The notes below the pieces were generated by a model. That model saw only the letters and a program-made list of their open reading frames with translations. It had not been told where the DNA came from and searched no databases. Below, piece after piece: positions 1-7,220 of a stretch of 22,393 bases of DNA (the stretch's first letter is position 1; every line of letters begins with the position of its first letter). Position numbers and translations under genes: made by a program. The stretch spans positions 1 through 22,393 of the forward strand of contig JAZUCI010000087.1 of NCBI GenBank assembly GCA_045639045.1, in the 5' to 3' direction. Source of the stretch: SIG402 sp045639045. Its GTDB lineage: Bacteria; Bacillota; Clostridia; Christensenellales; Borkfalkiaceae.

Positions 1-20
1 TATATTTACTGTTGTTTTAG
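1..20 (+). CDS. C-terminal end of an upstream gene (partial)
   Basis: In frame 3 the first bases read Tyr-Leu-Leu-Leu-Phe followed by a TAG stop at 18-20, nine bases before the next gene's ATG. The hydrophobic ending suits the last membrane helix of a transporter. Because the next gene is a half-size TauE/SafE permease, and such halves often occur as adjacent pairs, this may be the end of the partner half. Only five codons are visible, so this is an inference from spacing and hydrophobicity. Confidence 0.3.
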
Positions 21-29
21 GGGGAGAAA

Positions 30-440
30 ATGCAAGTTTTATACGTTTTAACGGGGTTTTGGGGCGGACTTTTAGGCGGTATGGGTATGGGGGGCGGAAC
101 GCTGTTAATTCCCTTGCTTTCCCTGTTTTTTTCGTTACCCCAAAAGCAAGCGCAAGCGGTGAATTTAATCGCCTTTTTGCCCATGGCGGCCGTGGCTTTG
201 GCGGTGCATACCAAAAACGGGTTGGTGCAATATAAAACCGCCCTTCCCATGCTGTTTTCGGGGGCGGTGTTTTCGGTGCTTGGCGCAACGCTTGCAAAGG
301 CGTTGCCAAACCCCGCGTTAAAAAGGGCGTTCGGCGCGTTTTTGATGTTTCTTTCGGTACGCTCTTTTTTACAATGTAAAAAAGAAAAACGGGGGTTTTA
401 TTCGCCCGAAAAACGCGTAGAAAAGAAAGAAAAGCCATAA
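30..440 (+). CDS. Half-size TauE/SafE (TSUP) family membrane permease
   Basis: This 136-residue, very hydrophobic protein resembles one half of the TauE/SafE (TSUP, formerly DUF81) family of anion exporters, whose full-length members have about 250 residues and two homologous halves. The glycine-rich motif GMGMGGGTLLIPLL at residues 17-30 matches the conserved start of the first helix pair. About four membrane segments can be seen (residues 4-33, 43-60, 70-90, 97-115), then a highly basic tail of about 25 residues. The ATG follows a GGGGGAG ribosome site. The short length points to a two-subunit transporter with the gene just upstream. The substrate (sulfite, sulfoacetate or another organosulfur anion in known members) cannot be told from the sequence. 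No clear terminator follows. Confidence 0.7.
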   Translation: MQVLYVLTGFWGGLLGGMGMGGGTLLIPLLSLFFSLPQKQAQAVNLIAFLPMAAVALAVHTKNGLVQYKTALPMLFSGAVFSVLGATLAKALPNPALKRAFGAFLMFLSVRSFLQCKKEKRGFYSPEKRVEKKEKP

Positions 441-514
441 AAAATCCTTCCCCCAAAAAATGTGAAAAGGGAAGAAAATAAACGCAAGGCAAGGCAGTTT
501 TTTCAAGGGGGGTA

Positions 515-543
515 TTGACAAGCAACCTTTCGTATGGTATGAT
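515..543 (+). promoter_or_regulatory. SigA-type promoter of the CotH lipoprotein gene
   Basis: TTGACA at 515-520 and TATGAT at 538-543 are separated by exactly 17 bp. The -35 is a perfect consensus and the -10 differs at one base. Transcription should start near 550, giving a leader of about 38 nt with an AAGGAG ribosome site just before the ATG at 588. This is the best-matching housekeeping promoter in the window. Confidence 0.85.
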
Positions 544-555
544 AAACGAAAAAAA

Positions 556-572
556 TTACGGAATTTCCGTAA
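556..572. promoter_or_regulatory. Perfect 17-bp palindrome, candidate operator
   Basis: The sequence TTACGGAA-T-TTCCGTAA is a perfect inverted repeat with a one-base centre. It begins about 6 bp after the predicted transcription start and ends a few bases before the ribosome site of the CotH gene. This is a classic place for a dimeric repressor to block a strong promoter. In RNA the arms could pair only with a very small loop, so a DNA-level operator is the better reading. No regulator gene lies next to it. Confidence 0.55.
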
Positions 573-587
573 AAAGGAGAAAAATCT

Positions 588-2720
588 ATGAGAAAGACGT
601 TACTCGTACTTTTTTCGGCTTGTTTAATTTTCGCTTCGTTATGTCTAACCGCTTGCGAACGGGTCGGAGATCCGCCGCAAGCATCGGCTGGGATTCAAAG
701 CATACAAAAAACCGCAACCGAAGGTAATGTGGATACCTACACCGTTACGTTGACGGACGGAACGACCACCGCGTTTACCGTAACCAACGGCACGGACGGG
801 GTGAACGGCACGGACGGTAACAGTATTACGGGCGCGGAAATTAACGAGGACGGCGAGTTGGTGCTTACTTTTTCCAAAGGCGAACCCGTAAACGTGGGAA
901 AAGTGGTGGGCGCACCCGGGGAAATCGGTCCTTCGGGCGTACCTGGTGTTCCCGGTCCTAGTGGCGTTCCCGGAACCCCCGGGGTGGGCATCGTTTCCAT
1001 TACGAAAATTTCCACGGTAGGAAAGGTGGATACGTATAGCGTCAATTTATCCGACGCGTCCTCGGTAACCTTTACCGTAACCAACGGTATGGACGGTAGC
1101 GCGGGCGTAGGGATTGCGGACGTGATTTTAAACGATTACGAATTGACCGTGGAACTGACCAACGGGCAAAGTTTGGAATTTGGAAACATCCGTGGCGCGC
1201 AAGGGGAATCCGCGTACGACATATACAAAAGAAAGTATAACTACACGGGTACGGAAGAAGAGTGGTTACAGTTATTGATGACGGGCGGTCTTGCTAACGC
1301 TACCGAAGTTTCCATCACTTTCGATCCTGCGAACGGGGAAGAATATTTTTCGCAAAAGGCTACTTACGGCGGAAAGGTGCTTATGCCCGAAACCCAGCCC
1401 AAGCGCGATGGATACTTGTTCGGCGGTTGGTATTACGAAGACGAACCCTGGCTATTTAACGGTTCGGTAGTAACCGAGGATATGATTTTAACCGCAAAAT
1501 GGGATTACGCGTTAACCGATTTACCCGTAGTTGATATTGATACGGCGGGGGTGGCAATCACTTCTAACGAAGATTACGTGGATGCAATCGTAAGCGTAGT
1601 AAATTGCGGTAGCGAAATTCACGATGCGGTGGCTGGTATCCGCTTGCGTGGGAATTCCACCCGTTGGCAACCCAAAAAGCCCTATCGCATTAAATTTGAT
1701 AAAAAACAATCCTTATTTGGGTTAGACCCCGCGAAAAGTTGGGTGCTTCTTGCGGAATTTTTAGATCCTTCTTCCTTAAACAACACGGTGGCGATGGCGT
1801 TTGCAAAACAACTGCCTTCCTACACCTTTATTCCCACTATGCACAAGGTAAACGTGTATCTGAACGGCAAGTATAACGGGCTTTACACGCTGTGCGAACA
1901 AGTGCAAGAAAACCCCGGTAGAATGGATATTGAAATGGACGAAATTACCGAGGATATGACCGACTTAAAGGATTATAATTTCTTTATCGGTATGGAAGGG
2001 GCAGAGCCCCCCGACCCGATAGCCGAACCCAACGCGGTGGAGGACGAAACGTACTTTAAGGTACAACTTGCTTCGGGCTTCGTGCGCTATTTCGAATTGA
2101 AATATCCCGAAAAGGGGGAATTCCCTTCGGACGAGCAGTTTGCTAGTTTTATGAGTCAGTTAAAAACTTATACCACCGCTTTATTCCAAGCATTTGAAGA
2201 TAAAAACAAAGCTTGGATTGACGCGGAAACGAACGTGAACACCTTAATCGACTACTTAATCGTGGACGAAGTGATGGGGCAGCGCGATCATCACCAAAAA
2301 TCCTTCAATTTATATTACACCAACACTTCGGACGTGGCGGCGGAAAACGGCAAAATTAACTTTGGGCCCATTTGGGATTACGATTGGTCGCTAAACGTGC
2401 CTTGGGATTCTGCCCCCAACGATTATTTCGAAGTAACGGATACGTTAAACTATTCCAACATTTGCTTTAGCGCGGTTCGTTGGATGCCCGAATATTATCA
2501 AATGGTGAAAGACCGCTGGAACGATTACGGTATCTACGCTTTGAATTCCGCCGTTGATTTGATAGATAGAATGGCGATGGAAACTGCCGAATCCTTGCGC
2601 GCAAACCAAGTTTTGTGGTACGATTCCATTGATGAGGAACTAACCAAAAAGAATATCGAATTCTTAAAAGCGTTCTTAATTAACCGCCGTCTTGTTCTAA
2701 ACAGGGAATGGGCAAGATAA
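588..2720 (+). CDS. Surface lipoprotein with collagen-like segment, InlB-type repeat and CotH kinase-like domain
   Basis: The 710-residue protein starts with a lipoprotein signal peptide ending in the lipobox LTAC, so Cys23 should be lipidated and the protein held outside the membrane. Two copies of a beta-rich repeat (residues about 35-70 and 134-170, each ending FTVTNGxDG) flank a collagen-like Gly-Xaa-Yaa stretch (about 108-133). Residues 208-230 hold a short EEEWL-containing linker motif. Residues 243-306 form an InlB/Listeria-Bacteroides-type repeat (YGGKV, GYLFGGWY, LTAKW). From about 315 on is a CotH domain: GIRLRGNST (350-358), RDHHQKSFNLYY (566-577) and the acidic IWDYDW (595-600). 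CotH of B. subtilis spores is a protein kinase of unusual fold, and in clostridia related domains occur in surface and cellulosomal proteins. Kinase activity here is inferred. The gene is monocistronic, with its own promoter and terminator. Confidence 0.88.
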   Translation: MRKTLLVLFSACLIFASLCLTACERVGDPPQASAGIQSIQKTATEGNVDTYTVTLTDGTTTAFTVTNGTDGVNGTDGNSITGAEINEDGELVLTFSKGEPVNVGKVVGAPGEIGPSGVPGVPGPSGVPGTPGVGIVSITKISTVGKVDTYSVNLSDASSVTFTVTNGMDGSAGVGIADVILNDYELTVELTNGQSLEFGNIRGAQGESAYDIYKRKYNYTGTEEEWLQLLMTGGLANATEVSITFDPANGEEYFSQKATYGGKVLMPETQPKRDGYLFGGWYYEDEPWLFNGSVVTEDMILTAKWDYALTDLPVVDIDTAGVAITSNEDYVDAIVSVVNCGSEIHDAVAGIRLRGNSTRWQPKKPYRIKFDKKQSLFGLDPAKSWVLLAEFLDPSSLNNTVAMAFAKQLPSYTFIPTMHKVNVYLNGKYNGLYTLCEQVQENPGRMDIEMDEITEDMTDLKDYNFFIGMEGAEPPDPIAEPNAVEDETYFKVQLASGFVRYFELKYPEKGEFPSDEQFASFMSQLKTYTTALFQAFEDKNKAWIDAETNVNTLIDYLIVDEVMGQRDHHQKSFNLYYTNTSDVAAENGKINFGPIWDYDWSLNVPWDSAPNDYFEVTDTLNYSNICFSAVRWMPEYYQMVKDRWNDYGIYALNSAVDLIDRMAMETAESLRANQVLWYDSIDEELTKKNIEFLKAFLINRRLVLNREWAR

Positions 2721-2756
2721 CCGCTTTCCCTTTAGGGAAAACCGCATAAGAAAAAA

Positions 2757-2788
2757 GAAAACCGACCTATGTTTTAGGTCGGTTTTTT
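2757..2788. terminator. Intrinsic terminator between converging genes
   Basis: An 8-bp stem ACCGACCT / AGGTCGGT (2761-2768 and 2776-2783) with a 7-base loop is followed by a T-run. The stem is lengthened by AAA/TTT flanks. It ends the CotH gene on the plus strand. On the minus strand the stem is followed by TTTTCTTTTTTC, so it should also stop the converging dnaD-dnaI transcript that ends at 2802. Confidence 0.88.
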
Positions 2789-2801
2789 CGTGTTCTATTC
2801 C

Positions 2802-3716
2802 TTAATTTAAGCGCAAATCGGGAATACCTTGAAAGGAAATCCACTTGGCTTTTCCCTTTTCCGAAAGGCGGGAAAAGATGCGTTCTTCGTAGCGGGAAAG
2901 CACTTCGGCAAGGGATAAATTGGTGGTAAGCGCGGTATGCTTACTGCGGATGGCGCGGGTGGAAAGCACGCTAAAAAGATATTCTTTGGTTACGTTTTTC
3001 AGCATGGGTTCGGTGCCCAAATCGTCAATCGCCAAAAGGTCGCAAGTCAGTAGCCGTTCCATCAAATTTCCGCGTTCGGAAAGTTTGCCCGTATGGTAAT
3101 TCAAAAACTCGCTAACCAGTTCGCTTGCGGTAAAATATAATACCGAATACCCCTTTTCTTCGGCGGTTTTTACGTACGCTTGCATCAATCGGGTTTTGCC
3201 CGTTCCCGTTTGCCCCGTAAACACCAAGGTTTTCAGTTCGGTTTGGGGGAATTTTTGGGCGTACGCGCGCACCGAATTCGCAATTTGTTTTAGGTGGGGA
3301 TTGGGGATGTTTTCTTCTTCGTAAAAGGGAAGGAAATCCTTGGAAACCCCCTCCTTTTTCAATAAGATTTTACGCGCTTTTTCAAAGCAGGAACAAGGCT
3401 TTTCCATCACGTAGCCCGTGTCCTTACAAAGGGGGCAATCGTAGGTGGGAAGTAGGTCCTTTGCTTCTATTCCCAAAGCGGTTAAACGAAGGGCGATTTT
3501 TTGGGATAAAACCGAAAGTTCTTCACTAAGTGAAGAAATAAGCGGTTCGTCCTCTTCAAATTGCGCGCGGTAAAGCCGCAAAGAAAGGGCGGTTTTTTGC
3601 TTGTTCAGTTCCTTAAATTCCGCGTCCCCGTTCGCTTTTTCTAGGTGATAATTACGGCGCGCTTGGTGCTTTTTTCGCACTTCCGCGTAGTACCGTTCGA
3701 TATCTTGATATTTCAT
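2802..3716 (-). CDS. DnaI/DnaC-like helicase loader ATPase
   Basis: The 304-residue protein is an AAA+ ATPase of the DnaC/DnaI/IstB group, which loads the replicative helicase onto DNA at origins or restart sites. The N-terminal 20-80 region is charged and probably coiled. A zinc-binding cluster follows, with Cys94, Cys97, Cys108 and Cys110. The ATPase core has Walker A GQTGTGKT (168-175), Walker B LLAIDDLG (227-234), a sensor-like TTN (264-266) and an Arg-rich RYEERIFSRL (275-284). It starts 11 bp after the DnaD-family gene stop, in the same operon. An N-terminal zinc domain plus AAA+ core and the DnaD partner favour a chromosomal loader over a transposon IstB, and no transposase is nearby. 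Confidence 0.88.
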   Translation of the reverse strand: MKYQDIERYYAEVRKKHQARRNYHLEKANGDAEFKELNKQKTALSLRLYRAQFEEDEPLISSLSEELSVLSQKIALRLTALGIEAKDLLPTYDCPLCKDTGYVMEKPCSCFEKARKILLKKEGVSKDFLPFYEEENIPNPHLKQIANSVRAYAQKFPQTELKTLVFTGQTGTGKTRLMQAYVKTAEEKGYSVLYFTASELVSEFLNYHTGKLSERGNLMERLLTCDLLAIDDLGTEPMLKNVTKEYLFSVLSTRAIRSKHTALTTNLSLAEVLSRYEERIFSRLSEKGKAKWISFQGIPDLRLN

Positions 3717-3727
3717 CTTTTTTATCC

Positions 3728-5161
3728 TTATAAAAGTTCGCCGTCAAAATGCAAAAGGCGTTCCAAATCCGTTTCGGTGTACGAGCGTTGACCAAACGAA
3801 GGCTGGGTGGGTTTTGCCGAAGGAGTGGGTAGGGTAGGTTTGCGTTTTTCCGCTTCTTCCACCGTGTAAACGTTTTCGTTTTTCAGGGAGGATAGCACCG
3901 CGTTCATATAGGGGATGGGGCCGTTTTTCCCCGCCGCTTGCTTGGCGGCAAAGGCAATCATTTCCTCCGAAAAACCCCATTGTTCCTTCCAAACGCTAAA
4001 TTGCGCGCGGTCTTGCCCCGTTACGCGGCGTTCAATCCCCAAAATTTTGAAGATTTCACCGATGGATTTTTCGGTGGCGGCGTTTTCTTCCATACGCGCA
4101 ACGATTGCGCCCGTGGCAACCACCCCTTTTTCGTAAAGGGAACGCACCGTTTCATCCAAGGCTTCCAAACTGCGCTTGCCTTTTTTGAACGCGTAACGCG
4201 AAAGGAAGGAAATTGCCTGCCCTTCGTACCCCATGGAAAGCCAAGGGGCAACGTAATTGGCAACTACGGGGTCGATAATTTCCACGTAAATGCCCAAATT
4301 ACGGCACACTTCACGCGCAAGCGCCGCGGTTTCTTCGCGCGATTTCAAAAAGGCGTCCATTTCCTTTTTTCCAAAGGCTTTCGCGCCGTATAATTCTTGC
4401 ATTAAATTATCAAAAGCGGTTACGTCCGCCTTTTTCAGCTTGCTTGCCGCGTATAAAATTTGTTCGGGGGGGAAGCACAAAACGTTCGTCCACTTTTCGT
4501 ACAGTTTTAGGTCCGCCGCTTCGGATTTTCTTTTTACGCCGAGTTTTTTCAAAACCGCGTCTATTTCGTCCGTTTTACCAAAGTAATCCGAAAGTTCGCT
4601 TTCCACCGCGTCCGAAGTTAAAATACCGCGATCCGCAAAATCCGCAGCCACCGCGGTAATGTAGCGGTAGGTAATGTTTTGCCCCTTTTTATCCACGCAG
4701 TAGCGGATTAGCATTAACAGCGCGTCGGGCTTTAAGTTTTTGGTTTCCATTAGCGAAAAATACGCGCGGAATTCCGCAGGCGCAATCATACGCGTGGGGA
4801 ACATTCTTTGTAAGGAGGTGGTAAACGCGGTGTATTTCCCCGGGGAATACGCGCCGCGCTTCACTACGCTTTTTGCCGAAACGTATTTGATTTCGCAAGG
4901 GGTTTCGGCGGTGATTTCCACCAGCCCCGTTTCTTCTAACACGCGAAAGGCGGTTAAAACTTCCCCTTCTTCTTTTTTTAGCGCCTTTGCCATATCCGTA
5001 AGGGAAAAATCCTTGGCGGCGTTTTGGCAAAGATATAAGCCGTAAAGGTATACCTTTACCTGTTCCCCCGAAAGTACGGGCATATATTCGTGCAAAAACA
5101 CGTTTTCCACTTCGGTGTGCGTGTTTAAGGTGATTTCTTTATCAAACGAACAAAACGCCAT
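3728..5161 (-). CDS. DnaD/DnaB-domain replication initiation protein with repeated C-terminal modules
   Basis: The 477-residue protein belongs to the DnaD/DnaB (Gram-positive DnaB initiator) family that helps recruit the helicase and its loader to DNA. Residues about 25-90 look like the N-terminal winged-helix domain. After it come repeated helical modules resembling the DnaD C-terminal domain: about 128-195 (with YITAVAADFADRGILT), 198-270, 280-355 and 365-435 (with YMNAVLSSL). The tail ends in TETDLERLLHF. The start is ATG at 5161 because an AAAGGAG site lies 7 bases upstream on the minus strand. The reading frame continues 57 codons further upstream, but that part overlaps the promoter. 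It is co-transcribed with the loader. Usual DnaD proteins are about 230 residues, so this one is longer and closer in size to Bacillus DnaB initiator. Confidence 0.82.
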   Translation of the reverse strand: MAFCSFDKEITLNTHTEVENVFLHEYMPVLSGEQVKVYLYGLYLCQNAAKDFSLTDMAKALKKEEGEVLTAFRVLEETGLVEITAETPCEIKYVSAKSVVKRGAYSPGKYTAFTTSLQRMFPTRMIAPAEFRAYFSLMETKNLKPDALLMLIRYCVDKKGQNITYRYITAVAADFADRGILTSDAVESELSDYFGKTDEIDAVLKKLGVKRKSEAADLKLYEKWTNVLCFPPEQILYAASKLKKADVTAFDNLMQELYGAKAFGKKEMDAFLKSREETAALAREVCRNLGIYVEIIDPVVANYVAPWLSMGYEGQAISFLSRYAFKKGKRSLEALDETVRSLYEKGVVATGAIVARMEENAATEKSIGEIFKILGIERRVTGQDRAQFSVWKEQWGFSEEMIAFAAKQAAGKNGPIPYMNAVLSSLKNENVYTVEEAEKRKPTLPTPSAKPTQPSFGQRSYTETDLERLLHFDGELL

Positions 5162-5210
5162 ACTCTTTCTCCTTTGCTTTGGTTTTTTGGGGCATAAAGC
5201 GCGGAAGAGT

Positions 5211-5239
5211 ATTATACCGCAAAAAAGATAAAAATTCAA
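5211..5239 (-). promoter_or_regulatory. Promoter of the dnaD-dnaI operon
   Basis: Read on the minus strand, TTGAAT (5239-5234) and a perfect TATAAT (5216-5211) lie 17 bp apart. The start would fall near 5204, about 43 nt upstream of the ATG at 5161. Confidence 0.75.
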
Positions 5240-5357
5240 GTGGTTTTTCCAACTTTTTTTCAAACCACAAAATATGGTATAGTTTGCTTTTTTGCCCACG
5301 TAGAGCGTAATTTTTCTTTCCCTGAAAAACAACGTTTTTTGCGAAAAAATAAAAAAA

Positions 5358-5387
5358 CTTATAAATTTTAATAAAATTTAGGTGCAA
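5358..5387 (-). promoter_or_regulatory. Possible second, distal promoter for the dnaD-dnaI operon
   Basis: On the minus strand TTGCAC (5387-5382) and TATAAG (5363-5358) are 18 bp apart. The AT-rich surroundings make chance matches likely, so this is tentative. Its -35 coincides with the weak -35 of the plus-strand promoter. Confidence 0.35.
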
Positions 5388-5410
5388 AAATGGGAAAGAT
5401 ATGGTACAAT
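5382..5410 (+). promoter_or_regulatory. Extended -10 promoter upstream of the hydrolase-like gene
   Basis: TGGTACAAT at 5402-5410 is an extended -10 element, and GTGCAA at 5382-5387 is a poor -35 with 17-bp spacing. Transcription would start near 5417. It probably drives the long plus-strand run that follows. A second extended -10 lies upstream at 5275-5283. Confidence 0.45.
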
Positions 5411-5540
5411 AGGGGGGACTATCCCCATTCTTTTTAGTTGCGCGGGCGTAAAACACGCGCGTACGGAAGCGGGGAAAAGGGCTTTTTTCAAAAATAACGG
5501 GCTTTGCGTTTTTACGGAAAGCCGAAACGAAAAGGTTTTT

Positions 5541-7208
5541 ATGGCAAATACGATTTTAACCCCACAAACGCTTTGGCAAGATTTTTCCACCAATTTACCC
5601 TTGCAGGAAAGCGTAATTAAACAACTGCGCGTTCCCGCAGGCACAACCGAATGGGTGGTGTTTTCGGGCAGGGAAACGGCAAGCGGAAGGGTGCGCGTTT
5701 TCGCAACTCTATCTTACCCCGCGGAAGTTTGCCCCCGCCCCGCAATCCTTTTGGTGTGCGAGGAAGGAAGGCATCCCGATCCCGAACTGATTGCCCTTTG
5801 GGTGGAACGCGGATACGCGGTGCTTGCCCCCGATTACTTTGGGCAGGACGAAGCGCAAGAACTGTTTACCAAGTATCCCGAATCCGTGGACTACGCAAAC
5901 TACCTTTCGGCGGGCAGGCGTTTAAGTTTTGCGGATGAAACCGCAAAGGAAACCTGCCGTTACGAATGGACGGCGGTAATGCGTTACGCCCTTGCGTATT
6001 TAAGATCGAGAAAGGACGTACAGTCGGATAAAATTTTAGTACTGGCGGTGGGAAGCGGCGGAAATATCGGTTGGCAACTTGGCGCAACCGAAGATTTGTG
6101 CGGTTTAATGATTACGGGCGCTGCGGGATGGGATACCTACCGCGATTGCTTAAAATATTCGGAAATGCAACCCGAAATGAACGACGAGCGTTTCCGTTGG
6201 ATTGCGGGTTTAGAAGCGCAGTCTTACGCGCCTTTGCTCCGTTGCCCCTTGCTGTTTTTGGGCGCGACGAACGACGCGGAATTTTCTTTTGACCGCGCAA
6301 GGGATACGCTTGCCCGTATTCCCGAAGGAAAGGTGGTTTACGACGATTTTACCCCGAACTCCGAACGCGGCGTAGACGCGTTGGGTGGCAAAAACGTTTT
6401 CCGCTTTGCCGAACTTTGCGCCAAAAACGCCATTTTATCCCCTGCGGAAGCCGAACTTTCGTGTACGGCGAAGGGCGGGGATATTCAAGTAAAAGTAAAA
6501 TTACCCGAAACGGGCAAAAAACGCGCGGTTACGGTGTGGTATTCGTGCGGTAGAACGCACCCCACCCTTCGCACTTGGCGAAAGGCGAAACTGCTTACCG
6601 AAGGGGCGGGCGAAATGCTCTTTACGGCGGACGCGTACCGCGTTCACGGTACCTTCTTGGCGTACGCGCGCGTTACCGAAAACGGATTTACCTATTCTTC
6701 CTCGGTTTTAGAGGCGGATCTTGAAAAGTTAGGCGTGGAACTGAACGTTGCCACCCGCCACGTGATTTATTCGGAAGCCTTGCCCGACTTTTTAACGGCG
6801 GCTTGCCCCGAAAAGCCCATCGGCGGATTCTTGCTGAAAGAATCGCACGGGATATCCTTTCAAACGGGCGGTCAAAACGTAAAAGGCATTACTTCCCCCA
6901 CGGGATTGAAGTATTTCACCGCCGAAAAACGCGAAATGCCCTTGGATGGGTTTTTACTGCTAGACGTGTTTACCGAACGGAAAGTGGAACTTAGGGTACG
7001 CTTTTTTTATCATTATCGCAAGGAAAACGAAAAAAGTTACGTTTGCCGCGTAACGGCGGACCGTATGACGGTTTGGCAGAAAGTGCAGTTCCCGTTAAAA
7101 AATTTCAAAACGTCCGAAGGCGTTCCTTTAAAAGAAAACTTAACGCCCGACGCAATCGTGTTTGAAGGAACCGAAGAATGTTTGCTAAATAACGTTCTTT
7201 GGATATAA
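5541..7208 (+). CDS. Alpha/beta-hydrolase-like protein with C-terminal beta-rich domain
   Basis: The 555-residue protein has an N-terminal alpha/beta-hydrolase fold similar to dienelactone hydrolase or acetyl-xylan-esterase-like proteins. The segment RPAILLVCEEGRH (66-78) followed by GYAVLAPDYFG (91-101) fits early core strands, LAVGSGGNIG (168-177) fits the nucleophile turn with Ser172, and LLFLGATNDAEF (237-248) fits the acid turn with Asp245. The first Gly of the usual GxSxG is Val170, and no His is present at about 265-285 where the catalytic one is expected, so activity is doubtful. The C-terminal 250 residues look beta-rich, resembling a carbohydrate-binding type sandwich, but I do not recognise a family. 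There is no signal peptide. The start is ATG 5541, preceded by AAAAGG; the frame is open further upstream but there overlaps the promoter and has no ribosome site. Signal peptidase I follows 12 bp later. Confidence 0.65.
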   Translation: MANTILTPQTLWQDFSTNLPLQESVIKQLRVPAGTTEWVVFSGRETASGRVRVFATLSYPAEVCPRPAILLVCEEGRHPDPELIALWVERGYAVLAPDYFGQDEAQELFTKYPESVDYANYLSAGRRLSFADETAKETCRYEWTAVMRYALAYLRSRKDVQSDKILVLAVGSGGNIGWQLGATEDLCGLMITGAAGWDTYRDCLKYSEMQPEMNDERFRWIAGLEAQSYAPLLRCPLLFLGATNDAEFSFDRARDTLARIPEGKVVYDDFTPNSERGVDALGGKNVFRFAELCAKNAILSPAEAELSCTAKGGDIQVKVKLPETGKKRAVTVWYSCGRTHPTLRTWRKAKLLTEGAGEMLFTADAYRVHGTFLAYARVTENGFTYSSSVLEADLEKLGVELNVATRHVIYSEALPDFLTAACPEKPIGGFLLKESHGISFQTGGQNVKGITSPTGLKYFTAEKREMPLDGFLLLDVFTERKVELRVRFFYHYRKENEKSYVCRVTADRMTVWQKVQFPLKNFKTSEGVPLKENLTPDAIVFEGTEECLLNNVLWI

Positions 7209-7220
7209 CGGGTGGCGGAT

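Larger units (their letters stand above)
5162..5540. other. Divergent intergenic region, 379 bp
   Basis: This stretch separates the minus-strand dnaD-type gene from the plus-strand hydrolase-like gene. Its middle (5340-5380) is very AT-rich. It holds at least one good minus-strand promoter (5211-5239), a weaker second one (5358-5387), and two extended -10 elements for the plus strand (TGGTATAGT at 5275-5283 and TGGTACAAT at 5402-5410). The plus leader from about 5417 is roughly 124 nt long and contains short inverted repeats, including GGCTTT/AAAGCC at about 5500-5523. I see no small gene with a convincing ribosome site. Confidence 0.6.

Noticed and set aside
448..475. CTTCCC / GGGAAG inverted repeat after the permease gene
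   Set aside because: The loop is long, no T-run follows on the plus strand, and no minus-strand gene would need it, so I do not call it a terminator.
515..727. 70-codon plus-strand open frame across the CotH promoter and gene start
   Set aside because: It begins inside the -35 element and overlaps the lipoprotein gene in another frame, with no ribosome site.
909..990. Short repeated units that could suggest a repeat array
   Set aside because: They are the Gly-Pro-rich codons of the collagen-like segment, in frame, and not CRISPR or intergenic repeats.
2802..3716. IstB transposition helper as identity of the DnaC-like ATPase
   Set aside because: No IstA transposase or terminal repeats are nearby, and the N-terminal Cys cluster with the adjacent DnaD-family gene fits a replication loader.
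3938..4393. 151-codon plus-strand open frame inside the dnaD-type gene
   Set aside because: It lies opposite a well-supported gene, has no ribosome site, and its composition mirrors that gene's codons.
5414..5435. GGGGA-CTA-TCCCC hairpin followed by a T-run, resembling a leader terminator
   Set aside because: The stem is only 5 bp and the likely transcription start falls inside it, so it may not form in the RNA.
5382..5540. Upstream extension of the hydrolase-like protein from GTG 5382
   Set aside because: The extension has no ribosome site, covers the likely promoter, and its residues do not resemble a signal or domain. ATG 5541 has AAAAGG before it.
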